Positions 8,403 to 19,400 of a stretch of 64,000 nt of DNA are shown here, in pieces (the first letter of the stretch is position 1; each line of letters begins with the position of its first letter). The position numbers were made by a program, and so were the translations under genes. The notes below the pieces were generated by a model. That model was given only the letters and a program-made list of their open reading frames with translations, had not been told where the DNA came from and searched no databases. The stretch comes from JBDTSW01 sp963758845. Lineage in GTDB: Bacteria > Actinomycetota > Thermoleophilia > Solirubrobacterales > 70-9. The stretch is taken from contig CAVWWX010000002.1 in assembly GCA_963758845.1 (NCBI GenBank), positions 2,591,722-2,655,721 on the forward strand, read 5' to 3'.

Positions 8403-9584
8403 ATGACGGGACGCATGGGGCAGTGGGCCCTTGGAACGCTGGCGATCGGCGCAACCTGCCTCCTGCTCGCCGGGTGCGGCGGCGATGACGACGAGCCGAC
8501 GACGGCCTCGGCCCCCAACACCACCGAGACCACGACCGAGACGAAGCCCCCCAGCCGCTCGCCGAAGGCCGGCGATGGCGAGGGCGGGGTGAAGCTCGAG
8601 GAGATCGGCTCGTTCGAGCAGCCCGTCTACGTCGCCCAGCCGCCCGAGGGCGGCGACCTCTACGTCGTCGAGCAGACCGGCCGCGTCCAGCGCCTGCCCG
8701 AGGACGGCGGCGAGCCCGAGGTCTTCCTGGACGTCGCCGATCAGATCACCTGTTGCGGCGAGCAGGGCCTGCTCTCGATCGCGTTCGCGCCCGACTACGC
8801 GGACTCGGGTCTCTTCTACGTCTCGTTCACCAACGCCGAGGGCGACTCGCGGGTCGTCGAGTACCGCTCCGAGGACGGCGCCCCCGTGGATGCCGCGGAC
8901 GGCCGCGAGGTGCTGGCCCAGGACCAGCCCTACCCGAACCACAACGGGGGCCTGGTCCTGTTCGACCCGATGGGCCGGCTGCTCCTGGGGCTGGGGGACG
9001 GCGGCGGGTCCGGGGATCCCGAGCGAAACGGGCAGGACCGCTCGACCCTGCTGGGGAAGCTCGTAGAGGTGGACACCTCGGGCGACGGCGATCACCGCGT
9101 CGTCGCCCTGGGGCTGCGCAACCCGTGGCGGTTCTCGTTCGACCGCGAGACCGACGACGTCTGGATCGGCGACGTTGGCCAGCAGGAGTTCGAGGAGGTG
9201 AACGGCGTCACGGCCGGCGAGCTGAGCGGAGCCAACTTCGGATGGTCCGCCTACGAGGCGGACGCCCGCTTCAACGCCGACCAGGAGGCCGCCGCGCACA
9301 TCCCGCCGGTGTTCGCCTACGGCCACGACGAGGGCTGCTCGGTCACGGGCGGCTACGTCGTCCGTGATCCTGAGCTCGAGTCGCTCTATGGCCGCTACCT
9401 CTACGGCGACTACTGCGCCGGGCAGCTGCGGAGCTTCACGGCCGAGCCCGGTAAGAAGGCGACCGACGACGTCGAGCTGGGCGTCGAGGTGCCCGGCCTG
9501 AGCTCGTTCGGCGAGGACGTCGACGGTCACGTGTACGCCATCTCGGTCGAGGGCCCGGTGTACCGCCTCGAGCCAGCCTCGTGA
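8403..9584 (+). CDS. PQQ-dependent soluble sugar dehydrogenase, lipoprotein (copy 1)
   Basis: 393 residues of the glucose/sorbosone (aldose sugar) dehydrogenase beta-propeller family. A lipoprotein signal ends in LLLAGCGG, followed by a Thr/Pro-rich tether to about residue 60. The propeller motifs are in order: PVYVAQPPEGGDLYVVEQTG, EQGLLSIAFAPDY, YPNHNGGLVLFDP (His of the catalytic base region), GLGDGGGSGDPERNGQ, LGLRNPWRFSFD and IGDVGQQEFEEV. The family oxidises sugars at the outer membrane face using PQQ, though many actinobacterial members are uncharacterised. First of three consecutive paralogues. Confidence 0.9.
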   Translation: MTGRMGQWALGTLAIGATCLLLAGCGGDDDEPTTASAPNTTETTTETKPPSRSPKAGDGEGGVKLEEIGSFEQPVYVAQPPEGGDLYVVEQTGRVQRLPEDGGEPEVFLDVADQITCCGEQGLLSIAFAPDYADSGLFYVSFTNAEGDSRVVEYRSEDGAPVDAADGREVLAQDQPYPNHNGGLVLFDPMGRLLLGLGDGGGSGDPERNGQDRSTLLGKLVEVDTSGDGDHRVVALGLRNPWRFSFDRETDDVWIGDVGQQEFEEVNGVTAGELSGANFGWSAYEADARFNADQEAAAHIPPVFAYGHDEGCSVTGGYVVRDPELESLYGRYLYGDYCAGQLRSFTAEPGKKATDDVELGVEVPGLSSFGEDVDGHVYAISVEGPVYRLEPAS

Positions 9585-9627
9585 GGTCTAGCCAGCCGCC
9601 TGGTGGCCGCTAAGCTCCCTGGCGGTT

Positions 9628-10817
9628 ATGGGTGGGACCGTGATCGGCAGGGACAAGCGAAGGAAGCTCGGGCTGGCGGCGCTCGTCGCCGTCGCGACGG
9701 TCATCGGCGCCCTGCTCGCCAGCGGCAGCGCGAGGGCCGGCACCGACACACTCGAGCTGGTCGAGCATCGGCAACTTCAGGTCCCCGGTGCACGCCGACA
9801 ACGCGCCCGGGGCCGACAACCTCTTCTTCGTCGTCGAGCAGCGCGGCCGGATCGTTGTGCTGAAGAACGAGCGCGAGCGAAACAAGCCGTTCCTCGACGC
9901 GCGCGACATCGTCCGGTACGGCGGCGAGCAGGGGCTTCTCTCGGTCGCCTTCCACCCCGACTACGACACCAACCGCCGCTTCTTCGTCTACTACATCACC
10001 AACGCCGGCGACATCCGGATCGACCAGTTCAAGCGCAGGGCCAACGATCCGCTGCGCGCGAGCTTCAAGTCCCGCGAGAAGGTCATCACGATCCAGCACG
10101 ACCAGGCGGACAACCACAACGGCGGCCAGCTCCAGTTCGGCCCCGACGGCTACCTCTACGCCGCGATCGGCGACGGCGGGCCCGCAGGGGGACCCGGAGA
10201 ACGACGCCCAGGAGATCGACACCCTACTGGGCAAGCTGATCCGCATCGATCCGCAGGCCGCCGGCGGCTACACGGCGCCCGGCGACAACCCGTACGCCGG
10301 AGCCACCGACGGCGCCGACGAGATCTTCGCGATCGGGCTGCGCAACCCCTGGCGCTTCTCCTTCGACTCGGCGACCGGCGCCCTGACGCTGGCCGACGTC
10401 GGCGGCGGAGACTGGGAGGAAGTCAACTACCTCTCGGGCGCCAACCCCGGCCTCGGCGCGAACTTCGGCTGGAACGACTACGAGGGCTTCAACGAGACCA
10501 GCTTCGGCACCGAGCCGAACGCCAGCCCCCACACCGAGCCGATCGCCGACTTCTCCCACGACGCGCCCGACGACTTCTGCTCGATCGCGGGCGGCTATGT
10601 CGTCAACGACCCCGGGCTCCCGGCGCTGGCCGGCGACTACATCTTCAGCGACCTCTGTCAGAGCCAGGTCTTCGCTATCGACGTCCCGGCCGGCACGCCA
10701 TCGGCGGTCGACCCAGGCGTCTCCGGCGGGAGCATCGTCTCGTTCGCCGAGGGCGCCGGCGGGCAGATCTACGTGGTCGACCTCGACGGTCCCGTCTTCC
10801 GCCTCGAGCAGCTGTGA
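9628..10817 (+). CDS. PQQ-dependent soluble sugar dehydrogenase (copy 2, two frameshifts)
   Basis: Same propeller family as its neighbours. The N-terminal Sec signal is basic then hydrophobic (KRRKLGLAALVAVATVIGALL, ending near ARA). Motifs visible are DNLFFVVEQRGRI, EQGLLSVAFHPDY, ADNHNGGQLQFGPDG, IGDGG, IGLRNPWRFSFDSATG and DFCSIAGGYVV. The frame changes twice: near 9765, between LELVE and IGNFRSPVHADNA, and near 10186-10191 in a G-run, between IGDGG and DPENDAQEIDTLLGK. Each change needs a single base. The protein otherwise has normal length, so these may be sequence errors. It ends at 10817, overlapping the likely start of copy 3. Confidence 0.82.
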
Positions 10818-11984
10818 TCCGAGCCGGCGGCAGCCCTCGCAGCGCTGGCGAGCTGTTGCCTCGCGGTCGCGGCCGTGGGCGGCGAACCCGCCGAGCGCGG
10901 CTTCGGGGTCGACACCGACGAGGTCGCCGACGGGCTCAACCAGCCGATCTACACCGCGTTCGCGCCGGGCGTGCCCGGCCTGGCCTACGTCGTCGAGCGC
11001 GAGGGGCGGGTGCGCGTGGTCGACCTCGGCGACGGCTCGCACGTGGAGTTCCTTGACATCGCGAGCGAGGTCTCGACGGCCGGCGAGGGAGGCCTGCTCT
11101 CGATCGCGTTCGATCCCGACTACCAGACGAACGACCTGCTCTACGCCTACTACACGAAGAACAACAGCCACACGATCAGGATCGACGAGTTCGAGGCCGC
11201 CAGCAACGTGGACGTCCAGGAGTCCACCCAGCGCAAGGTCATGAACATCTCCCACCCGGGCGAGGAGAACCACCAGGGCGGCACGATCGCGTTCGGACCC
11301 GACGGCTTCCTCTACGCGGGCACCGGCGACGGCGGCGCGGGCGGCGACCCGAAGGAGAACGCGCAGGACCGGGGCAGCCTGCTCGGCAAGCTCCTGCGAA
11401 TCAACCCGCACGGCCAGGGATCCGGCGACTACGGCTCGCCAAGCTCGAACCCGTTCGACGGGAACAGGGGCCGCGACGAGATCTACGCGCTGGGGCTGCG
11501 GAACCCGTTCCGCTTCTCCTTCGACCACCCCACGGGACGGATCGCGATCGGCGACGTCGGCCAGTTCCGCTTCGAGGAGGTGGACATCGAAAACGAGAAG
11601 AAGCTGAAGGGGGCCAACTTCGGCTGGGACCACTTCGAGGGCGACCACCGCTTCAACGGCGACGGCGACAACGAGGCGCCGCGCCCGTCGCGCAAGAGCT
11701 ACGAGCCGCCGGTCCACGAGTACTCGCACAGCCAGGGCAACGTGATCACGGGCGGTGTGGTGGTCCGCGACGACGACCTCAACCGGCTGAACAAGCGCTA
11801 CGTATACGCCGACTTCGGGAGCGACAAGCTCCGCAGCTTCGAGGTCAAGCTCTCGGGCGCCCGCAAGGACCGCTCGATCAACGTCTCGATCACCGATCCC
11901 TCCTCGTTCGCCTCGGGGCCCGACGGCACCGTGTACGTCACGACGCTTTCGGGCGGACGGCTGCTGCGGCTCGTTCCGGGCTAG
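10814..11984 (+). CDS. PQQ-dependent soluble sugar dehydrogenase (copy 3, frameshift in signal peptide)
   Basis: Third paralogue. The intact propeller runs from a GTG at 10875, but sequence just upstream in that frame reads AALAALASCCLAVAAVGG, a clear export signal lacking its own start. A GTG at 10814, overlapping the stop of copy 2 as GTGA, supplies a start in another frame (MIRAGG), so one indel near 10825-10840 is inferred. LASC would also fit a lipobox. Motifs are GLAYVVEREGRV, GEGGLLSIAFDPDY, EENHQGGTIAFGPDG, GTGDGGAGGDPKENAQD, LGLRNPFRFSFD and GDVGQFRFEEVD. The His of the HNGG-type motif is retained as HQGG. Confidence 0.85.
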
Positions 11985-12022
11985 ACCCCCGGCGGCTACG
12001 ACGGGTTAAGGTTCGGCGCGCA

Positions 12023-13613
12023 ATGGAGCCCACCGCCGCAACCCAGCGCACCTCATCGAAGTCCGAGGCATCCGGCAACGGCAAGTCGCCCGCCGCGGAG
12101 ACGTTCGAAGTCCTGCGGCCGGCCGACGGCTCCCTGATGCAGACGCTGGACGTCGCCACCCCCGAGCAGGTCGCCGAGACCGTCGCGCGGGTGCGCGCGG
12201 CCCAGCCGGCCTGGGAGGCGATCGGCGTCAAGGGCCGGCGCGCGCTGGCTGGAGCAGTGGCGCGACTGGCTGCTGGACAACCGCGAGCGGATCGCCGACA
12301 TCGTCCAGGCGGAGACCGGAAAGGTGCGCGGCGACTCGGGGCTGGAGTCCGTCTATCTCGAGCTGGCGATCAACTTCTGGGGCCAGCACGGCGAGGAGTA
12401 CCTCGCCGACGAGACCCCCAAGGCGGGGCTCCTGCCCACCAAGGTCCGCCGCCTGCGGGTCCGCTACCGGCCCTATCCCGTGGTCGGGATCATCAGCCCC
12501 TGGAACTTCCCGCTGATCCTCTCCGCCGGCGACGCGATTCCCGCGCTGATGGCCGGAGCCGCGGCCGTGATCAAGCCCAGCGAGTTCACGCCGCTGGAGT
12601 TGATGGAGGTCGTGCGCGGCTGGAAGGAGGAGGTCGGTGGCCCCGACGTCTTCGACGTCGTCAACGGCATGGGTGAGACCGGCGGCGCCCTGGTCGACGA
12701 GGTCGACTTCATGCACTTCACCGGGTCGGACCGCACCGGGCGGATCGTGATGAAGCGCGCCGCCGACACGCTGACCCCGGTCAGCCTGGAGCTGGGCGGC
12801 AAGGATCCCGCGATCGTGCTCGCCGACGCGGACCTCGACCGGGCGGCGAACGCCACGACGTACGGCGGCTTCGTCAACACCGGCCAGGTCTGCATGTCGA
12901 TCGAGCGCGTGTACGTCGAGGAGCCGGTCTACGACGAGTTCGTCGAGCGCCTCACCGCCAACGTCAAGGAGCTCCGCCAGGGGGCCGACGGCCGCGACTA
13001 CGGCGCCGAGCAGGGCGCGATGACCTCGCCCGCCCAGATCGACATCGTCTCCGACCACGTCGAGGACGCCCGCTAGAAGGGCGCGCGCATCCTAACCGGC
13101 GGTAGGCGCAAGGACGGCGAGGGCGACTGGTACGAGCCCACCGTCGTCGCCGACGCCGACCACTCGATGAAGGTGATGGTCGACGAGACCTTCGGCCCGG
13201 TCGTGGGCGTGATGAAGGTGAAGAGCCCCGAGGAGGCGGTCCGGATGGCCAACGACTCGCGCTACGGGCTGTCCGCCTCGGTCTTCTCAGGCGACACGAA
13301 GCGCGCCGAGCGCGTCGCCGAGCAGCTCGAGGTCGGCGCCTGCAACATCAACGACGCGCTCGTCAACTACTTCCACCTGGAGGTGCCGATGGGCGGCTGG
13401 AAGGACTCCGGCATCGGCTGGCGCCACGGCCCGGCCGGGATCCGCAAGTACTGCCGCACCGAGTCGATCGTGACGCCGCGCCTGCCCACCGCCAAGAGCG
13501 AGCCGCTCTGGTACCCGTACTCGCCAAGGCGCCGCAAGCTGTTGAACCGCCTGTACCGGCTGCTGAACGCCCGCGGGCTCGCCGCCCGCCTGGGCATCGG
13601 CAAGCGCGGCTAG
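12023..13613 (+). pseudogene. NAD(P)-dependent aldehyde dehydrogenase, interrupted
   Basis: Aldehyde dehydrogenase superfamily member that would oxidise an aldehyde to an acid. N-terminal residues up to VKGRR are in one frame. After a one-base shift near 12240 the reading continues as AWLEQWRDWLLDNRERIAD and runs through PWNFPLILSAGDAIPALMAG, HFTGSDRTGR, the catalytic-Glu segment LELGGKDPAIV and the catalytic-Cys segment NTGQVCMSIERVYV. An in-frame TAG at 13074 then interrupts EDAR/KGARILTGG. The rest (ETFGPVVGVMKV to a stop at 13613) is normal. Both lesions fall in otherwise well-conserved sequence, so sequencing error is possible. Total size would be near 530 residues. Confidence 0.82.
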
Positions 13614-13649
13614 CGCCGCCGCCCGGCCCGCGCTGGGCTGTCCTGCCCC

Positions 13650-14309
13650 CTACTTGGGCTGGGGCACGATCCTGATGTAGGGCTTGGGCGATTCCCAGCC
13701 ATCCGGGTAGGTCTCCTTCGCCTCGTCGTCTGAGACCGAGCCGGCGATGATCACGTCCTCGCCCGGCTTCCAGTTGACGGGCGTCGCGACCTTCTTGTCG
13801 GCCGTGAGCTGGAGCGAGTCGATCACCCGCAGCACCTCGTCGAAGTTGCGACCGGTCGTCATCGGATAGATCAGGATCAGCTTGATCTTCTTGTCCGGGC
13901 CGATCACGAACACGTTCCGCACCGTCTGGTTCTGCGCCGGTGTCCGCTCGGTGGGGTCGCCCTCGGTGTCCGCGGGCAGCATCCCGAAGGCCTTCGAGAC
14001 CTTGAACTCCGGGTCGGCGATGATCGGGTAGTTCGGCGCCGTCCCCTGCGTCTCCTCGATGTCCCTGGCCCAGTCGGCGTGGTTCTCGAGCGGGTCGACC
14101 GAGAGGCCGATGATCTTCACGCCGCGCTCGTCGAAGGCGGGCTTGGCGCTCGCCATGTAGCCGAGCTCGGTGGTGCAGACCGGGGTGAAGTTGCGGGGGT
14201 GCGAGAACAGGACCGCCCAGGAGTCCCCGATCCAGTCATGGAAGCTGATCGGCCCCTCCGTGGTGTCGGCCTCGAAGTCGGGTGCGGTGTCGCCAAGGGT
14301 GAGAGCCAT
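13650..14309 (-). CDS. 1-Cys peroxiredoxin (Prx6-type)
   Basis: 219 residues. Reduces hydrogen peroxide and organic hydroperoxides in the cytoplasm. The peroxidatic Cys is residue 45 in HPRNFTPVCTTELGYM, matching the Prx6 pattern, and no other Cys is present, so it is a true 1-Cys enzyme requiring an external reductant. The Prx6-type C-terminal domain is present (LTADKKVATPVNWKPGEDVII). The ATG at 14309 is preceded by GAAGGAGAA; longer upstream reading has no support. It is read toward the end of the aldehyde dehydrogenase gene, so the two converge. Confidence 0.93.
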   Translation of the reverse strand: MALTLGDTAPDFEADTTEGPISFHDWIGDSWAVLFSHPRNFTPVCTTELGYMASAKPAFDERGVKIIGLSVDPLENHADWARDIEETQGTAPNYPIIADPEFKVSKAFGMLPADTEGDPTERTPAQNQTVRNVFVIGPDKKIKLILIYPMTTGRNFDEVLRVIDSLQLTADKKVATPVNWKPGEDVIIAGSVSDDEAKETYPDGWESPKPYIRIVPQPK

Positions 14310-14361
14310 CTGTCGTTCTCCTTCGCAGTGCCTTAGGTGCCGGGTTTCGTCCCTCCCAAAC

Positions 14362-14685
14362 CTAGCGACCCGCGTGCGCAAGGCCCCGCTCGAGCCGCGA
14401 CGCCTCCTGGCCGCACCACTCGGCGATCGCCTTCAGCCACTCGGCCTCGGCCCGGGTTCGCACGGCCACGTAGCCGGCGTACGCGTCGCCGGCCAGCTCG
14501 ACCGCCTCGGGGACGCTGACGTTGCCCTGCGTCTCGTCGCGGCCGTCGGTCCGCCGCCAAGCCACCTCGCCGTCGCTGGCCATGCCGGACTCCAGCAGCA
14601 GTCGCGAGCCGTCGCTCAGGACCAGTTCCTTCGGGTCGGCGCCTCGAGTCCAGACGCCGCAGATCTCATGTTCGACCTTCTCCAT
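14362..14685 (-). CDS. Small cytoplasmic protein of unknown function
   Basis: 107 residues with no recognised domain. It begins MEKVEHEICGVWTRGADPKELVLSDG and ends in a predicted helix rich in Trp, Glu and Ala (RTRAEAEWLKAIAEWCGQEA). The pattern suggests a small alpha/beta fold. The ATG at 14685 follows a good AGGAGAG ribosome site. It lies between the acyl-CoA ligase and the peroxiredoxin, all on the minus strand, so it may be co-transcribed with either. Confidence 0.65.
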   Translation of the reverse strand: MEKVEHEICGVWTRGADPKELVLSDGSRLLLESGMASDGEVAWRRTDGRDETQGNVSVPEAVELAGDAYAGYVAVRTRAEAEWLKAIAEWCGQEASRLERGLAHAGR

Positions 14686-14816
14686 CGCTTGCTCTCCTCT
14701 CCCTGCGCACGCACGGCGAAGTCCGCCGCCGGGCCGCAGAAGTTCGCGGTCGGTTGCGTCCGCTTCACCGTAACAGAGGCGATCGCGATCGTCAGACGCC
14801 CATTCCAGAGCGGTTA

Positions 14817-16373
14817 TCAGGAGGTCGTGGCGGCTTCCTGCTGGCGCAGCTCGATGCGGCGGATCTTGCCGGTGAGGGTCTTCGGGAGCTCGCTGGTGAA
14901 CTCGATCCGGCGGGGATAGGCGTAGGCGGAGAGGCGCTCGCGGACGAAGCGCTTGATCTCCTCGGCGAGCTCGTCGGAGGGCTCGTGGCCCTCGGCGAGG
15001 ACGATGAACGCCTTCACGACGTTGCCCTTCAGCTCGTCGGGGGAGGCGACGGCCGCAGCCTCGTGGACAGCGGGGTGCTCGATACAGGCAGACTCGACCT
15101 CGAACGGCCCGATCCGATAGCCGGCGGCGATGATCACGTCGTCGGCGCGCCCCTCGTACCAGTAGTAGCCGTCCTCGTCCTCGGAGGCCGCGTCCTTCGA
15201 GTGGAACCACTCGCCGCCGAAGGTCTCCTCGGCCGCCTCGTCGTTGCGCCAGTACCCGAGCGGATAGTGGGGGTTGGACCGGGCCCGCAGGCAGATCTCG
15301 CCGCGCTCGCCGCGGTCGACGGGGTTCTCGTCCTCGTCGAGGATCGCGACCTCCCACCCCGGCATCGGCTTGCCCATCGACCCCTCCCGCACGTCCATGA
15401 ACGGAAAGTTCGCGCAGAGTGGATAGGACTCGGTCAGACCGTAGTAGTCGAGGACGGTGACGCCGTACTGGTCGCGGAACCAGCGAATGGCCTCGGGGTT
15501 GAGCGGCTCGCCGGCCGAGCAGACCCGTCGGAAGCGCTGGGGATAGCGCTCGCCCGCGTCGCCGATCGCCATCATCGCCCGCATCGCCGTGGGTGTCGTG
15601 AAGACGTTCGTCACCTCGTTGCGGCTGAGGAAGTCGAGCTGCTTGTGCGGGTCGAAGCCGCCCTCGCGCTGGTACACGCACTGGACGGCGCCGAGCCGCC
15701 ACGGGCCCAGAAGCGGCGCGATGCCGGCCGCCCAGGCCCACTCGCCCATGCCGTGGAAGCGCTCGCCGTCGGAGACCTGATGGCAGTAGGTGAACTCCTC
15801 GTGGGCGAGCAGGTAGCGGTGGCCGTGGACGATGCCCTTCGCCATCCCGGTCGTGCCCGATGTGTAGTAGAGCTGCGCGGGGTCGTCGGCGGCCGTGTCG
15901 GCCGTGTCGAACTCGGCGGAGGCACCGGCCAGAAGGGCGTCGTCGAGGACCATCAGCTCGACGCCTGACGTCTCGAAGCGGCCGGCGTTGTCGGCGTCGG
16001 TGACCAGGACCTTCGGCTCGGAATCGCCCAGGCGGTGGCGGATACCGTCGTCGCCGTAGAGGACCGACATCGAGAGCAGCACGGCGCCCAGCTTCCAGGT
16101 GCCGAAGAAGATGGCAGCGGTCTCGGGCGTCGGCGGCAGCACCACGGCGACACGATCGCCGGCGCCAACGCCGGCCCCGGACAGCACGTTCGCCGCCTGG
16201 TTCGCGAGGGCCTGGAGCTCTCCCCACCGAATCTCACGGACCTCGCCGTCGAACCGCTCATGGACCATCGCGAGCTTGCCGGAGTCGTGCTTGTCGCAGA
16301 CGTCCGCCGCGATGTTGTACCGCTCGGGCACCTGCCAGCGGTGCTCCGCGCAGGCCTGCTCGTAGCTCTCCAC
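14817..16373 (-). CDS. Acyl-CoA synthetase (AMP-forming), acetyl-CoA-synthetase-like
   Basis: 518 residues of the ANL adenylating family, which activates a carboxylic acid to acyl-AMP and then acyl-CoA. Motifs in order are the P-loop-like YYTSGTTGMAKG (about 168-179), the aromatic/TTP region VFTTPTAMRAM, DYYGLTESYPLC, the adenylate-binding W(F)HSKD...DEDGYYWYEGRADDVI, and the C-terminal catalytic Lys in TLTGKIRRIEL. The overall layout resembles medium-chain or acetyl-type ligases (N-terminus WQVPERYNIAADVCDKH). The substrate cannot be told. It is followed by metH upstream in the same orientation. Confidence 0.88.
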   Translation of the reverse strand: MESYEQACAEHRWQVPERYNIAADVCDKHDSGKLAMVHERFDGEVREIRWGELQALANQAANVLSGAGVGAGDRVAVVLPPTPETAAIFFGTWKLGAVLLSMSVLYGDDGIRHRLGDSEPKVLVTDADNAGRFETSGVELMVLDDALLAGASAEFDTADTAADDPAQLYYTSGTTGMAKGIVHGHRYLLAHEEFTYCHQVSDGERFHGMGEWAWAAGIAPLLGPWRLGAVQCVYQREGGFDPHKQLDFLSRNEVTNVFTTPTAMRAMMAIGDAGERYPQRFRRVCSAGEPLNPEAIRWFRDQYGVTVLDYYGLTESYPLCANFPFMDVREGSMGKPMPGWEVAILDEDENPVDRGERGEICLRARSNPHYPLGYWRNDEAAEETFGGEWFHSKDAASEDEDGYYWYEGRADDVIIAAGYRIGPFEVESACIEHPAVHEAAAVASPDELKGNVVKAFIVLAEGHEPSDELAEEIKRFVRERLSAYAYPRRIEFTSELPKTLTGKIRRIELRQQEAATTS

Positions 16374-16415
16374 GTACCTCCCGTTCCCCGTCAGGGCGCC
16401 CTCAAGCAGCGCCGC

Positions 16416-19400
16416 TCAAGCGGGCGTGGCGTCGGGCGCGGGCTCGTCGGTCTCGGCCTGGATCGTCCCGTCGCCCTCGACGTCATCGTCGGGCGGCAGC
16501 TCTCCCCCGCGCTCGGTGCCGGCGATCAGCTCGTCGCCCTTCGGCTCGCGCCGGGATGAAGCCCGACTTCATCCCGAAGTAGACGGCCTGCGGGTGGTGC
16601 GCGACGATCGCGACGGTGGACTGCTCGGGCAAGACCGCGTAGCCGCCGGACAGCGTCATGCCGATCTCCTCGAGGCCCAGCAGGCGCCAGACCTTCTCGT
16701 GCTCGGACTGCTCGGGGCAGGCGGGGTAGCCCCACGAGTAGCGGCGGCCCTGGTCGAGCGTCGATCCCCAGCCCGCGCCGGACCTCCGCATGCAGCCACT
16801 CCGCAAGCCCCTCGGCCGACTGGACTCCCAGGCCGTGGACGAAGAGCTGCTCGGCGAACTCGCCGTCGCGCTCGAGGCGCCCGATCAACTCGGTGACCTC
16901 GTCGCCGACGGTCACCGCCTGGAGGGCGACCACGTCGCGCTCGCCCGAGTCGATCGGGCGGTAGAAGTCGGCCAGGCAGATGCGGTCGTGCTTGGGCTGG
17001 CGCGGGAAGACTCAGCCGCTCGATCTCGCGGTCGCGGTCTTCCGGGTCGAAGATCACCAGCTCGTTCCCGTCGGCGTTGCAGGGGAAGTAGCCGAGGCGG
17101 GCGCGCGGGCGCAGGTAGTCCTGCTCGCGCCACATCCGCTCGAGCTTCGGCGCGAAGCCCTCGTCGCCGTCGTGGCCCTCGACGATCCGGCGCCAGTCCT
17201 CGCCCTTCCTGCCCGCGCCCGCCCCAATGGAGCTTGAACAGCACGTGGCGATCGAGGTACGGGTACACGTCGTCGAGGTCGATCTCGACGTCGCGGGCGC
17301 CCCAATACGGGGGCTCGGGGATCGGGTTGTCGGTCACGGCGCCCGAGCGAGCCGAGTCGTCGGTCGTCGGTGGCGCGTCGTCAACGACAACGGGCTTCTC
17401 GCGAAGCTGGCGGGCCTCGTCGCGGATCTTCGACACCAGCGCGTCGCGCGCCTCGTCGTCGACCAGCGCGTCGACCGTGTCGAGCCCGGCGAAGGCGTCT
17501 TTGCAGTAGAAGACCCCGGGCTCGTAGACGGCCTCGGACTCCTTGCCGTCCGGGTAAAGGGCACGGCGGCCGAAGTCGCGGTTGATGGCGGCGCCGCCGA
17601 TCAGCACCGGGAACTCGAGCCCGCGGCTGTGGAGCTCCTGGATGCAGGCGGGCATCTGCTTCGACGTCGAGACCAGCAGGGCCGAGAGCCCGATCGCATC
17701 GGCCTCCTGCTCGACGGCGGCGTCGATGATGGTGTCGATCGGGACCTGCTTTCCAAGGTCGACGACCGTGTAGCCGTTGTTGGTGAGGATCGTGTTCACC
17801 AGCGACTTGCCGATGTCGTGCACGTCGCCGAACACGGTCGCGATCACGACCTTGCCCTTGGTGTGGCCCTCGATCCGGTCGAGGTAGTTCTCGAGCTGGG
17901 CGACGGCGCGCTTCATCACCTCGGCCGACTGGAGCACGAACGGCAGGATCAGCTCGCCGGCGCCGAACTTGTCGCCGACCTCCTTCATCGCCGGCAGCAG
18001 CACCTGATTGAGCGTCGGGACGGCGCCGATCTTCTCGACCGAGCGGTCGATCCACTCCTCCACCCCGTCCTTCTTGCGGCGCAGGATGTGCCAATGCAGG
18101 GCCTCCTCGGGCTCCATGCCCTCGGTGGGGTCCTCGGCCTCGGCCTCCTCGTCGGAGTCCTTCGACTCGAAGTGCGCGATGAAGCGCTCCAGGGCGTCGT
18201 CGCGCCGGTTGAACACCAGGTCGTCAGCCAGCTCGCGCTCGCCCTCGGTGATCTCGCCGTAGGGGGTGATGTGGTTGGGGTTGACCATCGCCAGGTCCAG
18301 CCCGGCCTCGACGCAGTGGTGCAGGAAGACCGAGTTCAGGACGGCGCGAGCGGGCTGGCCGACGCCGAAGGACACGTTGGAGACGCCCAGCGAGGTCTTC
18401 ACGCCGGGGATGCCCTCCTTGATCGCCTTGATCCCCCCGATGGTCGCCACCGCCGACGGCTTCCACTCGTCGTCGCCCGTCGTGAGCGTGAACGTGAGGG
18501 CGTCGAAGATCAGCGATTCGCGCGGCAGGCCGTGCTCGTCGCAGGCGATCTGCGTGATCCGCCGCGCGATCTCGAGCTTGCGCTCTGCCGTCTTCGCCAT
18601 CCCGGTCTCGTCGATCGTCAGCGCGATCAGGGCGGCGCCGTGCGCCTTGGCCATCGGGATCACGCGGTCGGCCTTGTCGCGGCCGGCCTCGAGGTTGACC
18701 GAGTTCACGATCGCGCGCCCCGGGATCGCCTCCAGCGCGCCCTCGATCACCTCGGGCTCGGTCGAGTCGATCTGGATCGGCGCGGGCTGGGTCAGCGAGA
18801 TGCGCTGGACGACCTCGCGCATCTGGTCGTCCTCGTCCTGGCGCTCGGTAAGAGCCACGCAGACGTCCAGCACGTGGGCGCCGCCGTTGACCTGGTCCTC
18901 GGCGACCTGGACCAGGCCGTCGTAGTCGTCGGCGAGCAGCAGCTCCTTCGCCTTGCGCGAGCCCTGCGAGTTGACCCGCTCGCCGACGAGGGTCGGCCGG
19001 GGCTCCTGGACCAGCTCGGTGGCGGTCATCATCGAGCTGACCAGGGGCGGCGCGGCGGTCGGCCGCTCGCCCGGGGTCCGGCCGGCGACCCGCTCGGCGA
19101 TCGCTCGGATGTGATCGGGCGTGGTGCCGCAGCAGCCGCCGACGATGCCCACGTTGTGGCGCTCGACGAACTCGCCGAGCAGGGTCGAGATCTGCTCGGG
19201 GGTCTCGGGGAAGATCGTCTCGCCGTCGGGGCCCTGGAGCGGCAGCCCGGCGTTGGGGATGCAGTGAACCGGAAGCGGGGAGTGCTCGCCCAGGAAGCGG
19301 ATCGCGTCGCGCATGTCCTCGGGGCCCGTCGAGCAGTTCAGGCCGATGACGTCCACATCCAAGCGCGGCCAGGGTCGTCAGCACCGCGGCGATGTCGGTG

